64,000 nt of DNA from Cyrtodaria siliqua. Lineage: Eukaryota > Mollusca > Bivalvia > Adapedonta > Hiatellidae. Each line of letters begins with the position of its first letter. The stretch's first letter is position 1. Location: the NCBI GenBank assembly GCA_037043455.1, contig JAWPHD010004347.1, forward strand, positions 1 to 64,000, read 5' to 3'. This document shows, piece by piece, positions 47,108-58,700 of the stretch. The notes below the pieces were generated by a model that did not search any database, was not told the DNA's origin, and was given only the letters and a program-made list of their open reading frames with translations. Made by a program: the position numbers and the translations under genes.

Positions 47108-47665
47108 GCCGCCTCTTCCTTGGTTCAAGAAAGAGTCTAATAGGATTCAATATTCATTCAACAACGATATTTTGTACGGACTAGAAGTGGTTGCTAGGTC
47201 TGACATCTCTGTTGACACTTTGAAAACATTGGAAGGTTTTATTTCTGAAGTAAACATACAACTAAATTGATTCAAGTTGCAGACATTTCTCTCGGGAGCT
47301 GGCTTACCGTCAATAAGTACGAAAGGCCACGTTTGGGTCCGATAGCAAGGATAAAAAACAGCTCAAATAGGCCGAGGCCACTTTTAGGCCTAAAACGGAT
47401 GCAGTTCCTTAAAAGCGTACTTCTTATTTCATGGGGAGCAAAACTACTACTTTCAGTGATGCAGCCACGGATATGTTCGGAACTAGACCCTTCGCGTTTT
47501 TTCGTGCCCAACCCAGACAAAGTACACATAGAGACGGCTGCTTCTCGTGCGGATACAGGGTTATTTCTGTCATGAGTGTAGAGCTTGGGAGACTACCGGA
47601 AGGACAAATTGCCGCTGGTTCCTCAGCTGCCGACATTAGGAAGATAAATGATAAGTATTCTTGCT
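47108..47665 (+). pseudogene. DIRS-like gag remnant with zinc-knuckle trace
   Basis: Plus-strand protein-like sequence in at least three frames. WFKKESNRIQYSFNNDILY and TLKTLEGFISEV come first. After a shift near 47260 there is TTKLIQVADISLGSWLTVNK YE, then, shifted again, DSKDKKQLK-stop-AEATF and SKTTTFSDAATDMFG. CFSCGY + GYFCHEC follows, fitting C-X2-C-X4-H-X4-C if one more frameshift is allowed and the His has become Tyr. From memory the F-K-K-...-Q-x-x-F-N / K-L-I-x-x-A-D-x-S-x-x-G-W-x-T-V-x-x-Y / D-S-x-D-E-K-R order is that of gag proteins of DIRS-type (tyrosine-recombinase) retroelements. No RT or recombinase of that element follows; the 23-bp minisatellite starts directly after. Confidence 0.55.
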
Positions 47666-47667
47666 AA

Positions 47668-49830
47668 AATGCAGTGATAATTAACTGCGGACGGCAGTGA
47701 TTGTTTAAATGCGGAATGCAGTGATTGTTGACAGCGGAATGAAGTGATCGTTAACTTCGGAATGCAGTGATTGTTGACTGAGGAATGCAGTGATCGTTAA
47801 CTGCGGAATGCAGTGATTGTTGACTGAGGAATGTAGTTATTATTGACTGCGGAATGCAGTGTTTGTTAACTGCAGAATGCAGTGATCGTTGACTGCGGAA
47901 TGCAGCGCTTGTTGACTGAGGAATGTAGCGATTGTTTAACTGCGGAATGCAGTGATGCTTGATTGAAATATGCAGTGATCGTTGACTGCGGAATGTAGTG
48001 ATTGTTGATTAAGGAATGCAGTGCTTGTTGACTGCGGAATGTAGTGGTTGTTGACTGAAGAATGTAGAGATCGTTAACTGCGGAATGTAGTGGTCATTAA
48101 CTGCGGAATGCAGTGATCTTTAACGTTGACTGCGGCATGTAGTGATTGACCGAGGAATGCAGTGATTGTTGACTGAGGAATGCATCGATTGTTGTATGCG
48201 GAATGTAGTGATTGTTGACTGTGGAATGTAGTGATTGTTGACCGAGGAATGCAGTGATTGTTGTCTGCGGAATGTAGTGATTGTTGACTGCGGAATGCAG
48301 TGATTGTTGACCGCGGTATGCAGTGATTGTTAACCGCGGAGTGCAGTGCTTGTTGACTGAGGAATGCAGTGATAGTTGACGTTGACTGCGGAATGCAGTG
48401 ATTGTTGACTGCGGAATGCAGTGATTGTTAACCGCGGAGTGCAGTGATTGTTGACCGAGGAATGCAGTGATTGTTGACTGAGGAATGCAGTGATTGTTGA
48501 CGTTGACTGCGGCATGCAGTGATTGTTGACCGAGGAATGCAGTGATTGTTTACTGAGGAATGCAGTGATTTTTGTCTGCGGAATGTAGTGATTGTTAACT
48601 GCGGAATTGAGTGATTGTTGACTGCGCATTGCAGTGATTGTTGATTGCAGAATGCAGTGATTGTTGACTGCGGAATGCAGTGATTGTTAACCGCGGAGTG
48701 CAGTGATTGTTGACCGAGTAATGCAGTGCTTGTTGACCGAGGAATGTAGGATTATTGACTGAGGAATGTAGTGCTTGCAGTGATTGTTAACTGCGGAGAA
48801 CAGTGATTGTTAACTGCGGAATTCAGTTATTGTGAACGGCGGAATACAGTGATTGTTGACTGCGGAATGCAGTGATAGTTTGACTGCGGAATGAAGTGTT
48901 GACGGCGGAATGCAGTGATTGTTGACCGCGGAATGAAGTGTTGACTGCGGAAGGCAGTGATTTTTGACCGCGGAAAACAGTGATTGTTGACTGCGGAATG
49001 TAGTGATTGTTTAACTGCGGAATGCAGTGATTGTTGACTGCGGAATGCAGTGATTGTTGACCGCGGAATGCAGTGTTGAATGCGGAATGCAGTGATTGTT
49101 GACCGCGGAATGCAGTGTTGACTGCGGAAGGCAGTGATTGTTGACTGCGGAAAACAGTGATTGTTGACTGCGAAAAACCGTGATTGTTAACTGCGGAATG
49201 TAATGATTGTGTACTGCGGAATACAGTGATGTCTGACTGCGGAATGCAGTGATTGTTTGACTTCGGAATGCAGTGATTGTTGACCGCGGAATGCAGTGTT
49301 GAATGCGGAAGGCAGTGATTGTTGACTGCGGAATGTAGTGATTGTTGACTGCGGAATGTTTTTATTGTTTGACTGCGGAATGCAGTGATTGTTAACTGCG
49401 GAATGCAGTGATTTGCAGTGATTATGGACTGCGGAATGCAGTGATTGTTGACTGCGAAATGTAGTGATTGTTGACTGTGGAATGCAGTGATCTTGATTGT
49501 TACATGCGGAATGAAGTGATTGTTGACTACGGAATGTAGAGATTGTTGTCTGCGGAATGCAGTGATTACTATGAAATGCAGTGATTGTTGACTGCGGAAT
49601 GCAATGATTGTTGACTGCAGAATGCAGTGAATTCTGCAGTGATTGTTGACTGCGGAATGAAGTGATTGTTGACTCTGGTATACAGTTATTGTCAACTGCG
49701 GTATGCGATGATTATTGATTGCAGTATGCCATGAATTCTTGATTGCGGGATGCAGTGATTACTAACTGCGGAATGCAGTGATCGTTGAATGCGAAATGCA
49801 ATGATTGTTGACTGCGGAATGCAATTACAT
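47668..49830. repeat. 23-bp minisatellite
   Basis: About 90 copies of TGACTGCGGAATGCAGTGAT + TGT with many substitutions (TTAACTGC, TGACCGAGG, GAATGTAGTG) and short deletions giving 16-18-bp units. A 290-codon minus-strand open frame here is a repeat artefact of the S-Q-Q-S-L-H-S-A-V-N-N type. Confidence 0.94.
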
Positions 49831-49833
49831 TTT

Positions 49834-50028
49834 CTAATATATACCATTTTTTGAATGCATACTTTAATTGTACGGATACAATTCATATTAGGTGAAACCA
49901 ACGATTTAACAAGGGCGGTAAATCCTTGCTGACTAAGCAGATTATGTTTTTGATATATTTCTACACAATGTGTCTAAAATTGATTTAGATAAATCTAAGT
50001 TCGGACTATATTCACTTAGATCATTACT
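49834..50028. repeat. Array-embedded segment, SINE-free copy
   Basis: Unique segment within the minisatellite: ACATTTTCTA...ATTGTACGGATACAATTCAT, GTGAAACCAACGATTTAACA, TCCTTGCTGACTAAGCAGAT, AAATCTAAGTTCGGACTA. It recurs at 50606-51104, where a SINE interrupts it. Confidence 0.88.
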
Positions 50029-50605
50029 TATTGTGGAATGCCATGAATTCTTGATTGCGGAATGCCATGAAATCTTGACTGCGGGATGCAGTGATTACTA
50101 ATTGCGGAATGCCATGAATTCTTGACTGCGGGATGCAGTGATTACTAATTGCGGAATGCCATGAATTCTTGACTGCGGGATGCAGTGATTACTAATTGCG
50201 GAATGCCATGAATTCTTGACCGGAATGCCATGAATTCTTGACTGCGGGATGCAGTGATTACTAATTGCGGAATGCCATGAATTCTTGACTGCGGGATGCA
50301 GTGATTACTTATTGCGGAATGCCATGAATTCTTGACTGCGGGATGCAGTGATTACTAATTGCGGAATGCCATGAATTCTTGACTGCAGGATGCAGTGATT
50401 ACTAATTGCGGAATGATATGATCGTTGATCGCGGAATGCAATGATTATTGACTGCGGACTGAAGTGATTTTTATATGCGGAAAGCAATTGATTATAATTT
50501 GAGGTATGCAATGATTGTTGACTCTGGAATGCAATGATTGTTGACTGTGGAATGCAATGATTGTTGACTGTGGAATGCAATGATTTTTGACTGTGGAATG
50601 CAATT
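50029..50605. repeat. 47-bp higher-order minisatellite derived from the 23-bp unit
   Basis: Seven copies of GCGGAATGCCATGAATTCTT + GACTGCGGGATGCAGTGATT + ACTAATT, i.e. two diverged 23-bp units fixed as a pair, followed by a return to irregular single units (50410-50605). Confidence 0.9.
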
Positions 50606-51104
50606 ACATTTTCTAGTATATACTATTTTGTGAAATGCATACTTTTATTGTACGGATACAATTCATATAAGGTGAAACCAACGATTTTGTTTGTTTGTTT
50701 GTTTGTTTTTTGTTTGTTTGTTTGTATGATGTTTTACGTCAACACATGCATGACGATATGACGGTCGATTTTTTGTGGTGGAGGCAGACCACCCACTTTC
50801 CCTGGGTAGAACTAGTACTGTACAACTCCCGCCATCCATAAGAATCGACACTTCCTCACTTACAAGTCGAGCTTTCAGTGAGATTAGAACCCGCAGCGGT
50901 GAGAGGCGAATGTTCACAACGCAACGTCGTTCACCATTCGGCCACGGAGATGCTTGAAACCATCGACCTAAAAAAGGGAAGTAAATTGAAACCAACGATT
51001 TAACAAGGGAAGTAAATCCTTGCTGACTAAGCAGATTACGTTTTTGTTATATTTCTACAAAATGTATCTAAATTGGTTTAGATAAATCTAAGTTCGGACT
51101 ACAT
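50606..51104. repeat. Array-embedded segment, SINE-occupied copy
   Basis: Second copy of 49834-50028, split by the SINE at 50688-50986 and flanked by TGAAACCAACGATTT at both sides of it. Confidence 0.88.
50688..50986 (-). repeat. Full-length tRNA-derived SINE with 15-bp target duplication
   Basis: Minus-strand SINE of about 299 bp. The head carries a TGGCCGAATGGTGAAC A-box region and GGGTTCTAATC B box. The body has GTGAGGAAGTGTCGATTCTT, GGATGGCGGGAG, GTACTAGTTCTACCCAGG and CTGCCTCCACCA, and the tail is (CAAA)n, seen as (GTTT)n on the plus strand at 50689-50725. TGAAACCAACGATTT at 50673-50687 and 50987-51001 is the target-site duplication; the paralogous site near 49893 has a single copy. Confidence 0.9.
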
Positions 51105-51415
51105 TAGGAGTGTTCCGGATAGATTGATAAAGTAACATGGGCGGTGAAAAAGCGATAAAGCCACAGACTTCTATGTTAGAGAAAGAGCAGAATTGAAACA
51201 GTCACGTTTCCCTATTCTACATTTTCATAATGACAGACCGTTCTTGCTTCACAACTCGGGTAGTTAATTATATAACACACAATTTCAGGCAGTATTTATA
51301 TTAAAGAAGTCTAAGCGTGTCATGCCGTTAGATAACTTGATAATGTAAATATATCAAGCTGTCTAAGATATAGAACCATTCTCCTTGACAGATAATCGGC
51401 GTAGGTGTTAATAAA
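51105..51415. other. Single-copy DNA
   Basis: No gene or repeat recognised. Confidence 0.4.
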
Positions 51416-51417
51416 TA

Positions 51418-51888
51418 CACTCAAGTGATATGAAAACGCAACACGGGAATTTCCGCTATATATTGTATGTACAATATGCTGCTTTTAATCGAATGGTACA
51501 TGGTTACGTAAGACCTTTCCTTTTGGAAAAAATACTAAAACAGCAAATAGTATTCCTTCAATGTTTCATTATTCACAGAGTACGCGTTTGGCTCAATCAT
51601 GTGAGCAAACTTAGGATGCAACATTTTGCAAGCTATTTACGTTAAATACAGTACTGAACTAGCTCAATCTTTCAAAGAGCTACTTCAACATTTATGAAGT
51701 TCTTGTTACAAAGTGTAGTGTGATTAAAACGTCTTCAACATCACAGTTGTGTCCTTTCTCTAGTTAACTGCAACTTTCTTTTTAAAAAACATCTTGGGAT
51801 TTCTTTGGAATATTATGTGCAATTAAGTGTGCAGTATATACAATATATAGCGGAAATTCCCGTGTTGCGTTTTCATATCACTTGAGTG
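51418..51888. mobile_element. 471-bp MITE with ~55-bp TIRs
   Basis: CACTCAAGTGATATGAAAAC + GCAACACGGGAATTTCCGCT at the left is matched on the opposite strand at the right end. TA dinucleotides at 51416-51417 and 51889-51890 look like the target duplication of a Tc1/mariner-type element. The arms agree over about 55 bp with one or two differences. The inside has no transposase. Confidence 0.88.
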
Positions 51889-52084
51889 TATGTTACTACT
51901 GACAATTTACTTTGACAATATACAACTGCTGTAGCCTCTAACCATGGCATGTCAATGGCAAAGGTCTCTATGCGAATATAACACGTATTTATTTTTACAT
52001 GCTGAACTGAAACAAAATTGTATTAATATATTTCTCTTGGAAAAAATATCTACAAATATATTTCTCTTGGAAAATTAATCTACA

Positions 52085-52660
52085 CTATTAAACAATAATA
52101 GAAAATTGGTTTCAGATCAGTAACTATTGTTTCCTTTGAGGGATTTTAAAGAAACTTTACCAAACGGTGCGACTCACTGAAAGAAAGCTTGCGATTGATA
52201 TTCAGGTCAATTGGTCTAAGGTCAAGGTCACTTTTACTATTATTAGAAAGTTGATTTCCGATAAATAACGTTTGTTTCCCATGACGGATTTTAACGAAAC
52301 TTTGCTCATGGAAAGGAAGCTTGAGATTGCTATTCTGGTCATGTTATAGAAGGTTAAGATCATTGTTACTATAAACAGAAAATTGTTTTCAGATTAATAT
52401 CTTTATGTTGACTCTGGTAGGTCTCTGCACTGATATTCAGGTCAATTGGTCTAAGGTCAAGGTCACTTTTACTATTATTAGAAAATTGATTTCCGATAAA
52501 TAACGTTTGTTTCCCATGATTGATTTTAACGAAACTTAACCAAAAGGTGTTGCTCATGGAAAGGAAGCTTGAGATTACTATGCTGGTCATTTGATAGAGG
52601 TTAAGGTCGTTATTATAAACAGAACATTGGTTTCCGATTAATAGCTTTATATTGTCTCTG
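52085..52660. repeat. ~150-bp tandem module (locus 3)
   Basis: Four units with GATTTTAACGAAACTTTACC, CTCATGGAAAGGAAGCTTGA, TTCAGGTCAATTGGTCTAAG and GTCAAGGTCACTTTTACTAT. Units 1 and 3 share the last two of these almost exactly. Confidence 0.85.
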
Positions 52661-52789
52661 GTAATGTTAACGAATATCCGGTAAGGGACAATGTATTGCG
52701 TGGCACTACAACTTCACTTATTATGATATAGTTATTATTTTATGAATTTAAATTCCCCCAAAAGTTCTAATTCCATCTTTATATAAGCA

Positions 52790-55085
52790 AATTCATTCTA
52801 TCTACAGTCCCTGATATAAGACACTTATAAAATAATTCCTTCTTTAGATAAGACTTATAAAATACTTCCTTATTAACATAATACTTATACAATTATTCCT
52901 TCTTTATATAAGGACTTATTAAATAATTCCTTCTTTATATAAGACATAAAATAATTCCTTGTTTATATAAGATTTATAAAGTAATTCCTTCTTTATATAA
53001 GACTTATAAAATAATTCCTTATTAACATAATACTTATAAAATTATTCCTTTTTTATATAAGGACTTATTAAATAATTCCTTCTTTAGATAAGACTTATAA
53101 AATAATTCCTTCTTTATATAAGACTTATAAAATAATTCCTTCTTTATATAAGGACTTATAAAATAATTCCTTCTTTTATAAGGACTAATAAAATAATTCC
53201 TTTTTTATATAAGACTTATAAAATAATTCCTTCTTTATTAATGGACTTATAAAATAATTCCTTCTTTATATAAGACTAATAAAATCTTCTTTATATAAGA
53301 CTTATAAAATAATTCCTTCTTTATATAAGGATTTATTAAATAATTCCTTCTTTAGATAAGACTTATACAATAAATTCTTCCTTATATAAGACTTATAAAA
53401 TAATTCCTTCTTTATATAAGGACTTATAAAAATAATTCCTTCTTTATATAAGGACTTATAAAATAATTCCTTCTTTATATAAGACTTATACAATTATTCC
53501 TTCTTTATATAAGGACTTATTAAATAATTCCTTCTTTATATATGACTTATAAAATTATTCCTTCTTTATATAAGGACTTATTAAATAATTCCTTCTTTAT
53601 ATATGACTTATAAAATAATTCCTTCTTTATATAAGACATAAAATAATTCCTTGTTTATATAAGGACTTATAAAATAATTCCTTCTTTATATAAGGACTTA
53701 TAAAATAATTCCTTCTTAATATAAGACTTATAAAATAATTCCTTCTTTATATAAGGACTTATAAAATAATTCCTTCTTTATATAGGACTTATAAAATCTT
53801 CTTTATATAAGACTTATAAAATAATTCCTTCTTTATATAAGGAATTAATAAATAAATCCTTCTTTATATAAGGACTTATTAAATAATTCCTTCTTTATAT
53901 ATAACTTATAAAATAATTCCTTCTTTATATAAGGACTTATAAAATTATTCCTTCTTTATATAAGGACTTATTAAATAATTGCTTCTTTATATATGACTTA
54001 TAAAATAATTCCTTCTTTATATAAGGACTTATAAAATAATTCCTTCTTTATATAAGACTTATACAATTATTCCTTCTTTATATAAGGACTTATTAAATAA
54101 TTCCTTCCTTAGATAAGACTTATAAAATAATACCTTCTTTATATAAGACTTATAAAATAATTCCTTCTTTATATAAGGACTTATAAAATAATTCCTTCTT
54201 TATATAAGGACTTATAAAATAATTCCTTCTTTATATAAGACTTATAAAATAATTCCTTCTTTATATAAGGACTTATAAAATAATTCCTTCTTTATATAAG
54301 ACTTATAAAATCTTCTTTATATAATACTTATAAAATAATTCCTTCTTTATATAAGACTTATAAAATTATTCCTTCTTTATATAAGGACTTATTAAATAAT
54401 TCCTTCTTTATATATGACTTATAAAATAATTCCTTCTTTATATTAGGACTTATAAAATAATTCCTTCTTTATATAAGACTTATAAAATTATTCCTTCTTT
54501 ATATAAGGACTTATTAAATAATTCATTCTTTATAGATGACTTATAAAATAATTCCTTCTTTATATAAGGACTTATAAAATAATTCCTTCTTTATATAAGA
54601 CTTATACAATTATTCCTTCTTTATATAAGGACTTATTAAATAATTCCTTCTTTATATATGACTTATAAAATAATTCCCTCTTTATATAAGACTAATAAAA
54701 TAATTCATTCTTTATATAAGACATACAATAATTCCCTCTTTATATAAGACTTATAAAATAATTCCTTCCTTATCTAAGACTTATAATTACTTCATTATAT
54801 AAGACTTATTAAATAATTCCTTCTTTATATAAGGACTTATAAAATAATTCCTTTTTATTTAAGGACTCATAAAATAATTCCTACTTTATATAACACTTAT
54901 AAAATAATTCCTTCTTTACTAAAGACATAAATATGTTTTTCTTCTTTATATAAGACTTATTAAATAATTCCTTCTTTATACAAGACAAATATAACAATTC
55001 CTTCTTTACACAAGACATACATAATAATTTCTTCATTATATAATACTTATAAAATAATTCCTTCTTTCCTTATATAAGATTTAAA
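52790..55085. repeat. 30/31-bp AT-rich satellite
   Basis: About 75 units of AATAATTCCTTCTTTATATA + AG(G)ACTTATA. Units with one or two Gs (30 or 31 bp) are intermixed, and shortened units lack AATTCC (AAATCTTCTTTATATAAG near 53281, 53793 and 54310). Divergence is highest at both ends. Confidence 0.94.
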
Positions 55086-55255
55086 ATAAGAGAGAGTATG
55101 TCTATGTAATCAAATTCGTCGTATTTATATCTTAATAAACAGAAATACCAAGATATACTATATATACTTTATATCCGACAGTACGTATGGAGTTTTGTTC
55201 CCAGAGTCGTAGACATCGATATTACTAATTCTAAACATGTCTTTGCTGTTTTCAG

Positions 55256-55308
55256 AACAGATAGATGACAGTGGAAGATGGGTGTATGGACGTGCCTCAG
55301 AGCAGTAA
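55256..55308 (+). CDS. Possible terminal coding exon of a plus-strand gene
   Basis: A strong acceptor-like sequence (CTAATT branch-like, CTTTGCTGTTTTCAG ending at 55255) is followed by an open phase-1 stretch reading QIDDSGRWVYGRASEQ and a TAA at 55306-55308. AATAAA lies 10 bp later (55319-55324). I find no upstream exon within the satellite-rich DNA to its left, and no known family is recognised, so this is a weak prediction. It converges with the esterase gene: the two poly(A) signals would be about 33 bp apart. Confidence 0.3.
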
Positions 55309-55356
55309 CACATTCAGGAATAAAGGACACAGTCTGAAAATGATGCTAATTCGTTC

Positions 55357-55362
55357 TTTATT
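55357..55362 (-). terminator. Poly(A) signal AATAAA of the esterase gene
   Basis: Minus-strand AATAAA about 30 bp after the stop codon at 55391. Confidence 0.7.
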
Positions 55363-55390
55363 CAGTGTACCAAATCATTACAAGTTCGAC

Positions 55391-55574
55391 CTATGGCACT
55401 GTCATATTAACGACGTTTGGAATTAAGTATTCCCAGAATGCATAACGACCGGAAGTAAGTTGCTGTTTGACGGATGATCGAGAAAGTCCGAGGTCAAGAT
55501 CCATATACTTCCTGTTTGCTGTGTCGTACTTGGGCCAGTACGTACTCGGAACTTGAACAGGAATATTTGGATCG
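55391..55574 (-). CDS. Carboxylesterase/cholinesterase-like protein, last exon
   Basis: Minus-strand terminal exon: acceptor TTACATTTCAG ending at 55575, stop TAG at 55393-55391, AATAAA at 55362. The first base completes a split glycine codon with the exon at 63894. Then come DPNIPVQVPSTYWPKYDTAN, RKYMDLDLGLSRSSVKQQLT and SGRYAFWEYLIPNVV to MTVP-stop. The D-P-N-x-P...W-P-x-Y-D...Y-M-D-L-D block and an F-W-x-x-x-I-P-like end are the standard C-terminus of type-B carboxylesterase-fold enzymes, after the catalytic His. The catalytic Ser-Glu-His region lies outside the window, so activity cannot be judged. No GPI-type or amphipathic tail follows, unlike synaptic cholinesterases. Confidence 0.87.
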
Positions 55575-55624
55575 CTGAAATGTAAAATATTGTAGTAAAC
55601 TTGTTCATCCGTGTTTAACAAACA

Positions 55625-55740
55625 AGAAAGTAAGTAAGTAAATACATCATAACATTAGGTGTACCTTCATTGACTGACTTGGCGAATTATTGAAAAGTAT
55701 ATATTAATCAAGATAGGCAATACATCGTTTAACTAAGGTA
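55625..55740. other. Esterase intron, left edge
   Basis: Short non-repeat intron sequence between the last exon and the G-rich minisatellite. Confidence 0.5.
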
Positions 55741-58700
55741 ATGAGGATTGGTTCAGTGAGAGTTCGAATGTCAGAATAGGATGGTATGGTGAATGAGAGG
55801 GGGCTGGTGAATGACAGGATGGGATGGTAAATGAGAGGAGGCTGGGGAATGGATGGGTGGGTTGGTAAAGTAAAGGATGCTTGTTAATGAGAGGGTGGGA
55901 TGGTAATGAGAGGGTGTGATGGTGAATTAGAGGTTGGGGTGGTGAATCAGAGGGTGCTGATGAATGAATAGGTGGGTTGGTAAAGTAGAGGGATGCTTGA
56001 TAATGAGAGGGTGGGATAATGAATGGGAGGGTGGGATGGTGAATCAGAGGGGGCTGGTTCATGGATGGGTGGGTTGGTAAATGAGAGTCATGCTGGTGAA
56101 TGAGGTGGGATGGTGAGTGAGAGGTTGGGATGGTGAATGGGATGTTGGGATGGTGAATCAGAGGGGGCTGGTGAATGGATGGGTGGGCTGGTAAATGAGA
56201 GTCATGCTGGTGAATGAGAGGGTGGGATGGTGAGTGAGAGGGTGGGATGGTGAATCAGAGGGAGCTGATGAATGGTTGTGTGGGTTGGTAAATAAGAGTG
56301 ATGCTGGTGAATGAGAGGGTGGGATGGTAAATTAGAGGGAGCTGGTGAATCAGAGGGAGCTGATGAATGGCTGGGTGGGATGGTAAATGAGAGGGGACTG
56401 GTGAATGAATGGGTGGATTGGTAAAGTAGAGGGATGCTTGTTAATGAGAGGGTGGGATGGTGAATGAGTGGGGGCTGGTTAATAAGATTGGTGGGTTGGT
56501 AAATGAGAGTAATGCTGGTTAATGAGAGGGTGTGATGGTGAATGAGAGCGTTGGATGGTGAATCAGAGGGGGATCGTGAATGGATGGGTTTGTTGGTAAA
56601 TGAGATTGATGCTGTTGAATAAGAGGATGGGATGGTGAATAAGAGGGTGGGATGGTGAATGAGAGCGTTGGATGGTGAATGAGAGGGTGGGATGGTGAAT
56701 GAGAGGGTGGGATTGTGAATGAGAGGGGGCTGGTGAATGGATGAGTTGGTTGGTTTATGAGAGTCATGCTGGTGAATGAGAGGGTAGGATCGTGAATGAG
56801 AGGGTGGGATGGTGAATCAGAGGTTGCTGATGAATGGTTGTGTGGGTTGGTAAATGAGATTGATGCTGTTGAATAAGAGGGTGGGATGGTGAATAAGAGG
56901 GTGGAATGGTGAATGAGAGCGTGGGATGGTGTATGAGAGGGTGGTATGGTGAATGGGAGGGTGGGATTGTGAATGAGAGGGGGCTGGTGAATGGATGTGT
57001 GGGTTGGTTTATGAGAGTCATGCTGGTGAATGAGAGGGTAGGATCGTGAATGAGAGGGTGGGATGGTGAATCAGAAGTTGCGGATGAATGGTTGTGTGGG
57101 TTGGTAAATGAGAGTGATGCTGGTGAATGAGAGGGTGTGATGGTAAATGAGAGTGATGCTGGTGAATGAGAGGGTGTGATGGTAAATGAGAGGGTGGGAT
57201 GGTGAATGAGAGGGCGGGATGGTGAATCACAGGGGGCTGGTGAATTAGAGGTGGGTTGGTAAATGAGAGTGATGCTGGTGAATGAGAGGGTGGGATGGTG
57301 AATGACATGGTGGGATGGTGAATCTACGGTGACTGGTGAATGCAGGTGTGGGTTGGTAAATGAGAGTGATGCTGGTAAGTGAGAGGGTGGGAAGGTGAAT
57401 GAGAGGGTGGGAAGGTGAATCAGAGGGGGCTGATGAATGAGAGGTGGGTTGGTAAAGTAGAGTGATGCTTGTTAATGAGAGGGTGGGATGGTGTTCAGAG
57501 GGGGCTGGTAAATGGATAGGTGGGTTGGTAAAGTAAAGGATGCTTGTTAATGAGAGGGTGGGATGGTAAATGAGAGGGTGTGATGGTAAATGAGAGCTTG
57601 GGGTGGTGAATCAGAGGGTGCTGATGAATGGATGGGTGGGTGGGTTGGTAAAGTAGAGGGATGCTTGATAATGAGAGGGTGGGATAATGAATGGGAGGGT
57701 GGGATGGTGAATCAGAGGGGGCTGGTGAATGAATGGGTGGGTTGGTAAATGAGAGTCATGCTGGTGAATGAGGTGGGATGGTGAGTGAGAGGGTGGGATA
57801 ATGATTGGGAGGGTGGGATGGTGAAACAGAGGGGGCTGGTGGATGGATGGGTGGGCTGGTAAATGAGAGTCATGCTGGTGAATGAGAGGATGGGATGGTG
57901 AGTGAGAGGTAGGGATTGTGAATCAGTGGGGACCGGTGAATGGATGGGTGGGTTGGTGATGAGTGATTCTGGTGAATGAGAGGTTGTGATGGTGAATGAG
58001 AGGGAGCTGATGAATGGTTGTTTGGGTTGGTAAATAAGAGTGATTCTGGTGAATGAGAGGGTGGGATGGTAAATTAGAGGGGGCTGGTGAATCAGACGGA
58101 GCTGATGAATGGTTGGGTGGGATAATAAATGAGAGGGGACTGGTGAATGAATGGGTGGATTGGTAAAGTAGAGGGATGCTTGTTAATGAGAGGGTGGGAT
58201 GGTGAATGAGTGGGGGCTGGTTAATAAGATTGGTGGGTTGGTAAAGGAGAGTAATGCTTGTGAATGAGACGGTGTGATGGTGAATGAGAACGTTGAATGG
58301 TGAATCAGAGGGGGCTCGTAAATGGATGGGTTTGTTGATAAATGAGAGTGATGCTGTTGAATGAGAGCGTGGGATGGTGAATAAGAGGGTGGGATGGTGA
58401 ATGAGAGCGTGGGATGGTGAATGGGAGGGTAGGATTGTGAATGAGAGGGGCTGGTGAATGGATGAGTGGGTTGGTTTATGAGAGTCATACTGGTGAATGA
58501 GAGGGTAGGATGGTGAATGAGAGGGTGAGATGGTGAATCAGAGGTTGTTGATGAATGATTGTGTGGGTTGGTAAATGAGAGTGATGCTGGTGAATGAGAG
58601 GCTGTGATGGTAAATGAGAGGGGACTGGTGAATGGATGGGTCGATTGGTTAAGTAGAGGGATACTTGTTAATGAGAGGGTGAGATGGTGAATGAGTGGGG

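Noticed and set aside
48823..49695. A 290-codon minus-strand open frame (SQQSLHSAVNNHC-type repeats).
   Set aside because: Pure translation of the 23-bp minisatellite; length results from a stop-free frame in the repeat, and indels shift it elsewhere.
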